Below are positions 27,801-35,536 of a stretch of DNA of 64,000 bases, in pieces. The stretch comes from Micromonospora nigra. GTDB taxonomy: Bacteria; Actinomycetota; Actinomycetes; Mycobacteriales; Micromonosporaceae. The stretch's first letter is position 1. Each line of letters starts with the position of its first letter. The position numbers and the translations under genes are program-made. The DNA is taken from NCBI RefSeq assembly GCF_900091585.1, contig NZ_FMHT01000003.1, forward strand, positions 2,657,501 to 2,721,500, written 5' to 3'. The notes under the pieces were generated by a model. The model saw only the letters and a program-made list of their open reading frames with translations. It was not told the DNA's origin and made no database searches.

Positions 27801-28780
27801 CCCGGCTGGAGCTGTGGCTCGCCGACGCCGGGGATTCCCACCTGGACCGGCGGGCGGCCATGAACGTGCCGGACAAGTCGCCGGGCCGCGGGATCACCCC
27901 CGACGGTCAGCAGTTCCTCTCGGCGTTGCCCCGCACCGACGGCACGCAGGACGCGGAGAGCCTGTCGGAGGGCGCCCGGAAACTGGTCACCGACCTGGCC
28001 GCCGCGTGGCAGGGGCCGGGCGCGCCCCCGATCCGGCTGCTCCCGCCGGTGGTCCCGTACGGCAGCCTGCCGGCCACCGGCCGGCCGGGCGTGCCGGTCG
28101 GCATCGCGGAGGTCGACCTCCAGCCGGTGCACCTGGACTTCGCCGCCGACCCGCACTTCATCGTGTTCGGCGACGGCGAGTCGGGCAAGAGCACGTTCCT
28201 GCGGGCCCTGGCGCAGACGGTCGTCGACCGGTTCGACCTGACCGAGGCCCGGCTGGTCATCGTCGACTACCGACGCAGCATGCTCGGCGACATCACCACC
28301 CCGCACCTGATCGGGTACGGCTCGTCGGCGCAGCTCACCGAGAGCATCGTGGCCGAGGTCGCCGCGGTGATGCGGGACCGGCTGCCCCCCAACGACGTCA
28401 CGCCGGACCAGTTGCGCGCCCGCAGCTGGTGGAAGGGGCCGGACCTCTACGTCCTGGTCGACGACTACGACCTGGTGGCGGGTGCGGGCAGCAACCCGCT
28501 GACGCCGCTGCTGGAGTTCCTGCCCCAGGCCCGCGACATCGGCCTGCACCTGGTGGTCGCCCGACGCACGGGCGGGGCCAGCCGGGCGCTGTACGAGCCG
28601 GTGCTGATGCGACTGCGCGAGATCAGCACGCCGGGCCTCGTGATGTCCGGCAACCGGGACGAGGGTGTGCTGCTGGGCACCGTCCGGCCGGGGCCGCTGC
28701 CGCCGGGCCGGGGTTGGCTGGTCACCCGCCGGGAAGGCACCCGGCTGGTGCAGTTGGTGAATCTTCCGGCCCGGTCGTGA
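24821..28780 (+). CDS. eccC: ESX motor ATPase EccC (fused EccCa-EccCb)
   Basis: A 1319-residue FtsK/SpoIIIE-type ATPase that selects and drives type VII substrates. It has two transmembrane helices near residues 40-90, a linker domain, then three ATPase modules with P-loops GATGSGKS (Lys487), GGPQSGKS (Lys840) and GDGESGKS (Lys1123). Walker-B-like strands LLIICDE, VFLVID and LYVLVDD follow in each module. In studied mycobacterial EccC only the first module is fully active; here all three P-loop lysines are present. The GTG start has GGGGAGGA 7 nt upstream; the upstream extension of the open frame overlaps eccD and is a shadow. It heads the transcript leading to the putative substrate genes and mycosin 2. 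Confidence 0.96.
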   Translation: MSTVVVKRPARQPEPEYPSGEVLLESPPEVPAPGGKAWGQMLMLLPMLAGSFAMALMFAGRGGSTLGYVTGGLFGLSAIGMLASQLTNNSGGPSKQEMLQKRREYMTHLSRQRRRVLRTVRRQREAAFYRHPDPDALWSVPVGPRLWERRRGDVDFATVRIGLGPQELATPLVPPPATSLEKLEPMCALALRRFLTAYGEVPDLPVTMALNGFARVHLRGDDEAVRGLVRAVLAQAAAFHAPDDMLVAVCTSADRRAHWEWTKWLPHALHPTRTDALGQLRLVAPSVTGLEAMLDDVLVSRPRFNAAGGAPQVGGPHVLVVIDGGDTAGSDHLMTDGGVEGVTLLDLSHPPPRVLDRARLVLEVGGDRALRSTTVDGPAEIGRADDCRVEEVEALAMQLAPLRLSAASRGGDAPLTTELGLAELLNLGDPYEFDVDRAWQPRPNRDRLRVPIGVGVDGGPVELDLKESAQDGMGPHGLLIGATGSGKSELLRTLVLALAATHSSESLNFVLVDFKGGATFTRLDGLPHTSAVITNLADELPLVDRMTDAINGELVRRQELLRAAGNYASQRDYEKARAAGAPLAPLPSLLIICDEFSELLTAKPDFIDMFVQIGRVGRSLGVHLLLASQRLEEGRLRGLDTHLSYRVGLRTFSAMESRVVLGATDAYELPRSPGHGYLRFGMEPLVRFKAAYVSGTYRSKTAEAVAAGDGEERVQEYTTGYVAPPVTRTPKEDVAPEPTDGVGESVLDILVGRLAGRGAPAHQVWLPPLAEPPTLDQLLPPLTADPARGVTVSHAGLLGELQVAVGIVDKPFDQRRDVLWFDLAGAAGHAVIVGGPQSGKSTLLRTMVTSLALTHTPREAAVYCLDLGSSALSSLRDLPHVGSVATRLDAGLVRRTVAELQLLMGERERRFAERGIDSMAEYRRARRHGQHTDDPFGDVFLVIDGWSTIRTEFEDLEPTINDIANRGLSFGIHLIVTAGRWMDLRPAVRDVFGTRLELWLADAGDSHLDRRAAMNVPDKSPGRGITPDGQQFLSALPRTDGTQDAESLSEGARKLVTDLAAAWQGPGAPPIRLLPPVVPYGSLPATGRPGVPVGIAEVDLQPVHLDFAADPHFIVFGDGESGKSTFLRALAQTVVDRFDLTEARLVIVDYRRSMLGDITTPHLIGYGSSAQLTESIVAEVAAVMRDRLPPNDVTPDQLRARSWWKGPDLYVLVDDYDLVAGAGSNPLTPLLEFLPQARDIGLHLVVARRTGGASRALYEPVLMRLREISTPGLVMSGNRDEGVLLGTVRPGPLPPGRGWLVTRREGTRLVQLVNLPARS

Positions 28781-28892
28781 GCCGCGTACCGGGTTGCCCG
28801 ATGTGGTTACCGTCCACCAGAGTGTGAGGTACCGAGCGCGGCTGTGGGACCCGGCCGCGCCTGCGGCGTGTGCGACGGATCGGGGGAGGCCC

Positions 28893-29516
28893 ATGGGCGA
28901 CGAGTGGCTCGTCGACGAGAACATCGACGTCGACATCCAGCAGCTGAAGGACTTCGCGACGGCCATCCAGAACGAGCTGACGACCAACTTCACGCCGAGC
29001 CTGCAGAACGGCATCCTACCCGTGATCAACGTGCAGGCACCGTTCGGCGGCGGTGGTCTCAAGGAGGGCGCGTTCTTCCGGGGCCGGCATGACGAGAGCC
29101 GGATGGCCATCAGCCAACTGCTCTCGGACGCCGCGAAGGGGCTGGGCGCGCTCAGCCTGGCGGCGATGGGGATCTCCGCCGAATACCTGACCGGCGACGC
29201 GCTCTCGCAGGCCACCATTGGCGACGTGCTCGACGCCTTCACCGTCGTCGACGGGCAGGAGACCCTGCACGGCTCCTCGCAGCAGGGTGCCGACCCGAAC
29301 GACCCGATCGTCGCGGTGCCGGAAGCGGCGACGGATCCCGCCACCTACTTCGGCGAGGACGACTCGGCCACCGACGACGATCGCGAGGAGACGCCGGAGG
29401 TCGACCAGGAACAGGTCATCGCCGAGGACACCGTGGGCGAGATGACCATCCAGGCCGACAGTGAGGGCATGTCCGACAGCGAACTCGAGTTCGACCAGTC
29501 GGACCTGGTGTCCTGA
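28893..29516 (+). CDS. putative short ESX substrate/partner with acidic tail
   Basis: A 207-residue protein of unrecognised family. The first 125 residues are helical, beginning with DVDIQQLKDFATAIQNEL, which resembles the first helix of WXG/PE-type proteins. A segment EYLTGD fits the YxxxD/E export signal, and the last 70 residues are very acidic and probably disordered. GGGGGAGG lies 5 nt before the ATG. It stands between eccC and a long helical/Pro-rich gene 35 bp downstream, an arrangement like PE-PPE or EspB-type pairs in mycobacterial ESX loci. I infer that it is a secreted partner of the next protein. Confidence 0.75.
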   Translation: MGDEWLVDENIDVDIQQLKDFATAIQNELTTNFTPSLQNGILPVINVQAPFGGGGLKEGAFFRGRHDESRMAISQLLSDAAKGLGALSLAAMGISAEYLTGDALSQATIGDVLDAFTVVDGQETLHGSSQQGADPNDPIVAVPEAATDPATYFGEDDSATDDDREETPEVDQEQVIAEDTVGEMTIQADSEGMSDSELEFDQSDLVS

Positions 29517-29551
29517 CCACCGCCGCGCTGAGGAGACGCTGAGGAGCGGGG

Positions 29552-31354
29552 ATGACCGACAACTACTACGGCTACACGCCGGTGACCATTCCCGGCTACG
29601 CCGGCGCCGTCGACGACTACGCCTACGAGCGTTCCTCGCAGGCCTCGCCGTACGAGCCCACCGACTGGGACGCCGTCACCATCGAGGAGATGTGGGAGTA
29701 CGTCCGCAAGGAGAGCGACGAGCGGACCCTCGCCCTCGCCGCGACCTGGCGGCGTACCAGCAGCCTGTTGCAGGCCACCCGGGAGAACCTCAAGCGGCAC
29801 GCCGACTCGCTGGACGCGAAGTGGCAGTCGCCCGCGGCCAGGATGTTCATGGGACGGGTCGGCGCGACCCTCTACTCGCTGGACGAGTGGAGGCGGGTCG
29901 CCGACGACACGGCCACCGGCCTGGAGCAACTGGCCACCAAGATCGGGCAGGCCCAGGCCAGCATGAGGCAGGTGTGGCTGGACTACAAGAACGAGCAGAT
30001 CGCCCAGGCCGGCAAGCGTGAGGCGGATCAGGGCCTCCAGTGGGGCGACGCCTTCGGGATGAACAACGGCAAGAGCTACGAGGAGGTCCAGCGGGAGTTC
30101 CACACGCAGGCCCGCGACATCGTCAAGCCGCTCGCCGACCTCTACATCGACGTCTACATCTCGTACGTGTCGCGCGGCGGAAAGTTCAAGGGCCCGACCA
30201 GGGCCGCCCCAGTCAACGAGTCCCTGCTGCCCCGACCGGTCGCGCCGGGCGCACCAGGTGGCAGCCGTCCGACCGCACCGACCGCCACCGGGCCCCGTCC
30301 GACCCGGCCGGACATGCCGAACCGTCCGGACCTGGTCGGCACGCAGGCCACGCCGCCCGCTCCTCCGCCTTCCGGACTGCCCGACGATGTCAGGCTCGCC
30401 GGCACCACGGCACCCACGGCGCCGCCCACCGGCGCGCCACCGGCGACTCCGACCCTGCCGACCACGACCGCCCCGGCTACGGCCGGCCCGGTCGTGCCGC
30501 CGACGGCTCTGGGGCCACGACCCGGCAGTCCTGGCCTGTCGAATGCCGGAAACCGGCCGGGGACTCCGCGCGCCACCCTGCCGGGCACCGGTGCGGGTGC
30601 CCCGCCCGGTGGCCGCGGCCCCGCCCCGAACCGCCCCACCCTGCCGGGAACCAACGCCGGCGGCGGCACCCCGGGGTCCGGTCGGGGCCCCGCCCCGAAC
30701 CGACCGACGCTGCCGGGCAACACGGGCACCGGCCGCCCTCCCGGGTCCCGTCCCGCCGCGCCGGGACTCGGAGGGCAGCCCGGCCGCACTCCGCCGTCCA
30801 CCCCACGTCTGCCGGGTAGCACCGGCGCACCTGGCCGCACCGGTGGCGCACCCGGCCGGCCCGCCACGCCCCCACCGAGCCTCGGCGGGCAGCGGGGCGG
30901 CACGCCGGGCACGACCCCGGCCGCGGGACGTCCCACGCCGCCGCACCCGGGCAAGCCGGGGACTGGCGCAGGTCCGGCTATCCCGCGCAGCGGTGCGCCG
31001 CTGGCCGGCCGAGGCATGGGTGCGCCCGGGGCGCCGCACCACGGCACCCCCGGTGCCCGCAGCGGCGGCCAGCCTGTCAAGGGCGGACAACCGGACCTGA
31101 AGGGGCGGGCGGCTGCCGGCGGCGGTCGGGCGGCACCCACGACCGGTCCCGTGCCGTCCCTGGGCGGCCGTCGGGGCGGCCCCACCGTGCCGGCGCGCGC
31201 CAGCACCCGCCCGGCCGACGACGAGCAGGAGACCTGGCAGTACGGCGACGGCGACGACGAGCTGTGGGTCACCGAATCCACCGCTGTCGGGGCCATCGAG
31301 GCACCCGCCGAGCACCGGCCCCGCGAGCAGGGCAAGGCCCTGGGGCAGAGCTGA
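29552..31354 (+). CDS. long WXG/PPE-like ESX substrate with Pro/Gly-rich repeats
   Basis: A 600-residue protein. Residues 1-215 are mostly alpha-helical and include DAKWQSPAARMFMGRVG (a WXG-like turn) and EYVRKES, which contains a YxxxE motif. Residues 220-570 are Pro/Gly/Thr/Arg-rich low-complexity sequence with repeated RGPAPNRPTLPG units, and a short acidic, Trp-containing tail closes the protein. There is no Sec signal peptide. The layout (helical export domain plus long flexible tail) resembles PPE and EspB-like type VII substrates. It follows the putative short partner by 35 bp and precedes mycosin 2, so it could be a processed substrate. The disordered tail suggests a surface or wall-spanning role. 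Confidence 0.8.
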   Translation: MTDNYYGYTPVTIPGYAGAVDDYAYERSSQASPYEPTDWDAVTIEEMWEYVRKESDERTLALAATWRRTSSLLQATRENLKRHADSLDAKWQSPAARMFMGRVGATLYSLDEWRRVADDTATGLEQLATKIGQAQASMRQVWLDYKNEQIAQAGKREADQGLQWGDAFGMNNGKSYEEVQREFHTQARDIVKPLADLYIDVYISYVSRGGKFKGPTRAAPVNESLLPRPVAPGAPGGSRPTAPTATGPRPTRPDMPNRPDLVGTQATPPAPPPSGLPDDVRLAGTTAPTAPPTGAPPATPTLPTTTAPATAGPVVPPTALGPRPGSPGLSNAGNRPGTPRATLPGTGAGAPPGGRGPAPNRPTLPGTNAGGGTPGSGRGPAPNRPTLPGNTGTGRPPGSRPAAPGLGGQPGRTPPSTPRLPGSTGAPGRTGGAPGRPATPPPSLGGQRGGTPGTTPAAGRPTPPHPGKPGTGAGPAIPRSGAPLAGRGMGAPGAPHHGTPGARSGGQPVKGGQPDLKGRAAAGGGRAAPTTGPVPSLGGRRGGPTVPARASTRPADDEQETWQYGDGDDELWVTESTAVGAIEAPAEHRPREQGKALGQS

Positions 31355-31363
31355 CCTGGCACC

Positions 31364-31395
31364 GGGCCGGCCACCGCACTGTCGGTGACCGGCCC
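31364..31395 (+). terminator. hairpin after the long ESX substrate gene
   Basis: 12-bp arms gggccggccacc and ggtgaccggccc pair with one G-U position around an 8-nt loop, starting 10 bp after the stop codon. A second, smaller stem (gtggtgg/ccaccac) follows at about 31403-31420. It could end or attenuate transcription before mycosin 2. Confidence 0.55.
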
Positions 31396-31459
31396 GTACC
31401 ATGTGGTGGCTGCCCCACCACGGCCGTGCACGACGGCCCACAGAGGAAGGTTGACGGGC

Positions 31460-32608
31460 ATGCGTGTCCGCACCCGACCGGCGCTCGCCCTGACGTCCGC
31501 CGTGGCGAGCGTCCTGGTCTCCCTGGTCCTGCCCGCCACACCGGCCCGAGCCGACGACATCCGGGCCGACTCCTGGCACGTCAAGGCGCTTGAGCTCGCG
31601 GAACTGCACAAGATCACCCAGGGCGAGGGCGTCGTCGTCGCGGTTGTCGACACCGGCGTGGACGCCACCCACCCGGATCTCAGGGACAACGTGCTGCCCG
31701 GCGTCGACCTGTTCGACGACGGCAGTAGGGGGCGGGTCGACCGGCAGGGGCACGGTACCGGCATGGCCTCGCTGATCGCCGGGCACGGACACGGACCCGG
31801 CGGCGGCGACGGCGTCCTCGGGGTCGCCCCGAGGGCGAAGATCCTCCCGGTCACCGTCCAAGGTGAGCGGAGTTCGGTCATCGCTCCGAGCGCGGTCGCC
31901 GCCGGCATCCAGTGGGCGATCGATGCCGGGGCCGACATCATCAACGTGTCGCTGAGCAGCAGCCACCACCTCGACCTGGACCGGGCGGTCGAGCGGGCAT
32001 ACCAGAAGGGCGTGGTCGTGGTGGCCGGTGTCGGCAACCGCAGCGACGTCGTCATCGGCAACCCGGCCCGACACCCCGGTGCCGTCGCGGTCAACGGCAC
32101 CACCCGCACAGACACCGTCAGCCGGGAGGCGGCTCTGCCGGCCGAGGAGGTCGACATCGCGGCCCCGGGGGAGGACCTGATCCAGGCCATTCCTGGTCGG
32201 AGGTACGCGACGGCGACCGGTAGCAGCGGCGCCGCGGCCATCGTGTCCGGCGCGCTGGCGCTGATCAAAGCGCGGTACCCGGACCTGACCGCCTACCAGA
32301 TGTTCCAACGCCTGCTGGAGACCAGTCGCGACGTCGGCGACAAGGGCAAGGACCTGGACCACGGGTGGGGGGTGCTCGACCTGCGCAGAGCGTTGACCGG
32401 CGAACCCGACGGCCGGGCCGGCCACACCCCGGCCGCGAAAGACCCCGTCCAGGACCCGGACCTCGCCGGTGCCCGATCCGTGGCGGGGCCGGGGGCGGAG
32501 GAGACGCTGTTCGTCGTGCTGCTCTGGGTCGGCTTCCTCGTGATCGCCGCCGGTGCGGTGGCGACGGTGCTGGTGCTGCGCAGGCGTGCCGCCCCGGAGG
32601 GCCGGTGA
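31460..32608 (+). CDS. mycosin-type S8 protease, copy 2, with altered Ser motif
   Basis: A 382-residue subtilase with a signal peptide (cleavage near ATPARA-DD, residue 31) and the triad Asp64 (VVDTGVD), His98 (GHGTGMA) and Ser256. The serine lies in GSSGAAA rather than the usual GTSxAxP, so the conserved Thr and Pro are replaced while the nucleophile is kept. The oxyanion Asn is in AGVGN. A C-terminal transmembrane helix near residue 350 ends in an RRR tail, as in mycosins. AGAGGAAGG lies 9-10 nt before the ATG. The stop overlaps the next start (GTGA). With mycosin 1 this makes two anchored proteases in one ESX locus, perhaps with divided substrate or structural roles. Confidence 0.88.
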   Translation: MRVRTRPALALTSAVASVLVSLVLPATPARADDIRADSWHVKALELAELHKITQGEGVVVAVVDTGVDATHPDLRDNVLPGVDLFDDGSRGRVDRQGHGTGMASLIAGHGHGPGGGDGVLGVAPRAKILPVTVQGERSSVIAPSAVAAGIQWAIDAGADIINVSLSSSHHLDLDRAVERAYQKGVVVVAGVGNRSDVVIGNPARHPGAVAVNGTTRTDTVSREAALPAEEVDIAAPGEDLIQAIPGRRYATATGSSGAAAIVSGALALIKARYPDLTAYQMFQRLLETSRDVGDKGKDLDHGWGVLDLRRALTGEPDGRAGHTPAAKDPVQDPDLAGARSVAGPGAEETLFVVLLWVGFLVIAAGAVATVLVLRRRAAPEGR

Positions 32609-33144
32609 CCACACCCCCCGCCGGCCCGCCCGGCGCTTCCGGGCCCGGGACCATACCGCCCGCTCCGCCCACCCGCCCCGGCCCTTCCGCGCCGGCCGCG
32701 ACCGGGCGGCGGCCGGTGGCCGTGACCATCGCGGTGCTGCTGATGCTGCCGGTGGCCGGCACCTGGCTCGTCGCGGGGATCGCCTTCTTCCGGGCGATGC
32801 TGTCGACCGAGGGCGACGCCAGGTTCCTGGTGGTCGGCATCGGGGCGGGGGTGCTCGCGATCTGCCTGCTGCTGGTGCTGATGACCGCGCTGGGCATGCT
32901 CGTGGCCTGGGCGGGGCGGGGCCGGGAGGGATTGACCGCACCCGCCACGTTCACCTTCGGGATCTTCGTCGTCGTCCTCGTCTCGCTGCTGGTCCAGGGC
33001 AGGCTCGGCTACGAGCCGACGATGGTCACGCCGCTGGTGGTGGGGGCGATGGCCGGGGTGGCGCGAGGGTTGCTGGCCAGCCGCCCGGCCCGCGCCTGGT
33101 TCGCCGCCGGGGAACTGGCCGGCAAGCCGGTCCGGCGACGCTGA
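32605..33144 (+). CDS. small membrane protein of ESX locus, four predicted helices
   Basis: A 179-residue protein with a Pro-rich cytoplasmic head of about 40 residues followed by four hydrophobic segments (around 45-70, 75-105, 120-140 and 145-165) and a short basic tail. I do not recognise the family. The GTG start overlaps the stop of mycosin 2 (GTGA), so it is translationally coupled and is the last gene of the eccC transcript. Such small integral proteins are often found beside mycosins; a stabilising or accessory role in the membrane complex is a guess from context. Confidence 0.7.
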   Translation: MTTPPAGPPGASGPGTIPPAPPTRPGPSAPAATGRRPVAVTIAVLLMLPVAGTWLVAGIAFFRAMLSTEGDARFLVVGIGAGVLAICLLLVLMTALGMLVAWAGRGREGLTAPATFTFGIFVVVLVSLLVQGRLGYEPTMVTPLVVGAMAGVARGLLASRPARAWFAAGELAGKPVRRR

Positions 33145-33264
33145 TCCGTCGCCCGACCTGGCGGGACCGAGGTCGAGGATGCTCCAGCCGGTGGGCACGG
33201 TCAGGTCCGGGGTACCCGGCAGGGTCGCCGCACGGGTGTCGCGTACGCAGGCCGTCGGGGTGGG

Positions 33265-34521
33265 TCAGGCCGGCAGCCAGCGCGCCTGCTTCGCGTCGAA
33301 GCGGGCCAGCAGTTCGTCGCGCCCGTCACGGTGCAGGCAGTGCAGGCCCGTTCCGTCGGGTACGACCAGCGACTCCATCCGGGGCTGCCCCCGCCCCCAC
33401 TCCTCGGGCGTCTCGTCGCCCGGTGACCAGCGCAGCACCGCCACCCACTCGTCGGACTCCTCGAACGGGGAGCCGTCGCCGAGCAGCCCGAGCCGGCGGT
33501 AGAGCCGGACGGGGGTGTCCCGGCCCGGCCCGGCCCAGGTGTGCACCAGCCCCGCGGCACGGTCGTAGCCGTCGTCCAGGTAGGACGTCAGGTAGCGGTG
33601 CGGGATGACCAGTTGCAGGCGCATCGGCGCGTCGGGATCGGGCCCCGGGTCGTCGTCCTCGGCGGGTGCGGGCCGGTGCACCGGCACCCCGTGTGCGGCC
33701 GGCTCGGCGTACGCGGCGGCGACCCGGCGACGCTGCTCCTCCTCGGCGGCGTCGGTCAGCACCTGGCGCAGCTCGCCCAACCATTCCCGCAGGGTCAGCA
33801 CCGCCTCGCCGGGCAGCACCGCCGACAGCGGAGTGTCCGGGTTGAGCAGTAGTTGCCACGAGTCGTCCGGCCAGTGTTCGGTGAGCTGGAGGCTGCTCAC
33901 CGACACCGCGTCGTGGTCGCCGAGCGCCTGCCGCAGCCGCAGCTCGGAGGTGAACACCGGCAGGGTGGGCCGGCCCTGCGGATCAGGCACGCACCACCAG
34001 GGGAACTCGGGATCGGACAGGTCCCGTGAGGGACCGCCGCCGGGCCGGACCGGCAGCACCAGTTCGGTGCGCAGCAGCGCCGCCATCAGGGCGTCCGGGT
34101 CCTGGCGGGTCACCGCGTCGCGCAGGTCGCGTTCGGCCTCGACCGTCGCCCCGGCGAGCGTACGCAGGTCGTCGGCGTCGAGCCGGACCCCGATCGGCAG
34201 GCCGGCGTCCACGGCCAGCAGGTGGTCGTCGCCGGGCCAGTCGAGCGCCATGTCCGACAGGGTCATCGCGCGCCAGCTGACCGGCTGCCCCGGCAGGCAG
34301 GCGACGATCGCCGCCGGGGAGGTGAAGGTGACGACGTGCGTCCGCCCCTCGAAACGGCCGGTGGGCCAGGCGGGTGGGGCCTGGCCGGAGGCCGCCTCGG
34401 GAGGCACCGGCACCAGCAGCGGACCGGCGGCCAACTCCCGGAGGAACGTCTCCTGGTCGTCGGCCTCCACAGCCGCCAGCAGCGCGGTCTCGGTGGCGGT
34501 CGTCGGACGCCAGGCCGTCAC
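33265..34521 (-). CDS. SseB-family protein (two SseB-like domains)
   Basis: A 418-residue soluble protein. Residues 5-120 and 125-255 are two related SseB N-terminal-like domains. Each has a helix of the DDQETFLREL / QDPDALMAAL type, a LLVPV / LVLPV strand, a VVTFTSP or LPVFTSE strand, and a hydrophobic-acidic strand ending in DAGLPIGV or LNPDTPL. A C-terminal domain of unknown type follows a charged linker near residue 290. SseB-like proteins accompany ESX loci and polymorphic toxins in actinobacteria, where their role is unproven. The ATG overlaps the stop of the SUKH-3 gene (ATGA). Last gene of a three-gene cassette with a deaminase and an immunity gene. Confidence 0.8.
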   Translation of the reverse strand: MTAWRPTTATETALLAAVEADDQETFLRELAAGPLLVPVPPEAASGQAPPAWPTGRFEGRTHVVTFTSPAAIVACLPGQPVSWRAMTLSDMALDWPGDDHLLAVDAGLPIGVRLDADDLRTLAGATVEAERDLRDAVTRQDPDALMAALLRTELVLPVRPGGGPSRDLSDPEFPWWCVPDPQGRPTLPVFTSELRLRQALGDHDAVSVSSLQLTEHWPDDSWQLLLNPDTPLSAVLPGEAVLTLREWLGELRQVLTDAAEEEQRRRVAAAYAEPAAHGVPVHRPAPAEDDDPGPDPDAPMRLQLVIPHRYLTSYLDDGYDRAAGLVHTWAGPGRDTPVRLYRRLGLLGDGSPFEESDEWVAVLRWSPGDETPEEWGRGQPRMESLVVPDGTGLHCLHRDGRDELLARFDAKQARWLPA

Positions 34522-35003
34522 CAGGTGCCGTCCGCACGGACACGGCGGGGCTGGCGGCCCAGCACCAGTACGGTGACGGCCTCGTCGAGGTCACCGCCGA
34601 GAAACCACTCGCCGGTGTGGTCGAGCACGAACACCCGGCCCCGTTCGTCGACGGCGAGGATGCCGGTGCCGTCGCCCTCCTCGCCGAGAGGGGCCAGTGC
34701 CGTGCCGGTCGCGGCGGCCAGCGCGGCGAGGGTGTGGACGCTGTGCCGGACGAGGAACGGGTCGAGGTGGAAGGCGCTGGGCGCGACCTGCTCGCCCTCG
34801 CCCTGCGGGCGCACCCGCAGCCCGCCGAACTCGGCGTACGCCTCGACGGCGGCGGGGACGACGGTGTGCTGGCGGCCATCCGGCGCGGCGAGGGCCGCGA
34901 GCCGCAGCGCCCAGTCACGGGCGCGGTCGTCGTCGCGGCGGTCGGGCGTCCACCCGGAGGCGGCGAGCGTCTGCGCGACCAGCGACGGGAAACGGTCGGT
35001 CAC
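34518..35003 (-). CDS. SUKH-3 family immunity protein
   Basis: A 161-residue SUKH-3-type protein: an N-terminal LAASGWTPDRR helix-turn, a central AVEAYAEFGGLRVRP segment, a DPFLVRHSVHTL helix, then strands TGILAVDERGRVFVLDHTGEWFLGG and a final helix. The FGG motif and the DERGRVF..D strand are hallmarks of the family. It lies directly downstream of a stand-alone YwqJ-type deaminase with a 4-bp stop/start overlap, the standard toxin-antidote order, so it is the probable antidote to that deaminase. It is related in fold to the C-terminal half of the protein at 22534-23289. Confidence 0.88.
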   Translation of the reverse strand: MTDRFPSLVAQTLAASGWTPDRRDDDRARDWALRLAALAAPDGRQHTVVPAAVEAYAEFGGLRVRPQGEGEQVAPSAFHLDPFLVRHSVHTLAALAAATGTALAPLGEEGDGTGILAVDERGRVFVLDHTGEWFLGGDLDEAVTVLVLGRQPRRVRADGTW

Positions 35004-35380
35004 AGCGTCTCCACCCCGAACCAGTCGAGCAGGGCCGCGCAGGAGCGGCAGGGCGGTTGCACCTCGCCGTGCCGGGGGTCACCGTCCTCCCGGATCCGGG
35101 TAACCCGCACCTTGGCCCCCCACAGCAGGGCCCGCGCCCGGGTGGCGGTCAGCGGCGGGCCGTCGGCCTCGGCCGCGTGGAGCCGGTCGGAGAGCAGCAC
35201 CGTCTCGGCGCACCAGCCCGCGAAGCGTTCCCGCTGGTCGGCCGGCAGCTCGTGGAGGAAGCGCCGGATCACGGGGTGCAGGTCGGGGGCGATGTCCCCA
35301 CGGATCGAGGTGTGCGTGTGGACGGTGCCGTCGACCAGCAGCGCGCCCGCGGTGAGCGGCAACATCCGAAGCTCCGCCAT
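35000..35380 (-). CDS. stand-alone YwqJ-like deaminase
   Basis: A 126-residue protein with the two signatures of YwqJ-type nucleic-acid/nucleotide deaminases: CAE in FAGWCAETVLLSDRL (first zinc ligand and catalytic Glu) and PCxxC in QPPCRSCAALLDWFG. The order of secondary structure matches the deaminase inside the giant toxin (CAEVALVSDQL and PPCRSCAHFLPQFG), so they are paralogous. There is no export or trafficking domain. GGGAGGA lies 4-5 nt before the ATG. With the following SUKH-3 gene it forms a toxin-antidote pair. It could be a detached toxin tip usable by recombination, or an intracellular effector. Confidence 0.88.
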   Translation of the reverse strand: MAELRMLPLTAGALLVDGTVHTHTSIRGDIAPDLHPVIRRFLHELPADQRERFAGWCAETVLLSDRLHAAEADGPPLTATRARALLWGAKVRVTRIREDGDPRHGEVQPPCRSCAALLDWFGVETL

Positions 35381-35536
35381 CCGTCCTCCCGTCCCGGTGT
35401 CGGTGCGCCACCGAGCCTATCGGCCGACCACCGCCGGCACTGCCCACAGTCCGCCCCCGGCGGGCTCCCCCACGTCGTCCGGCTGGGATATCGTCGGCGC
35501 CAGCCCCCAAACCGCCGTCGCACGGAGCCCGGAGCC

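Noticed and set aside
24896..29344. 1482-codon minus-strand frame opposite eccC
   Set aside because: Antisense shadow of a well-supported EccC gene; repeated Gln/His/Arg-rich sequence with no domain.
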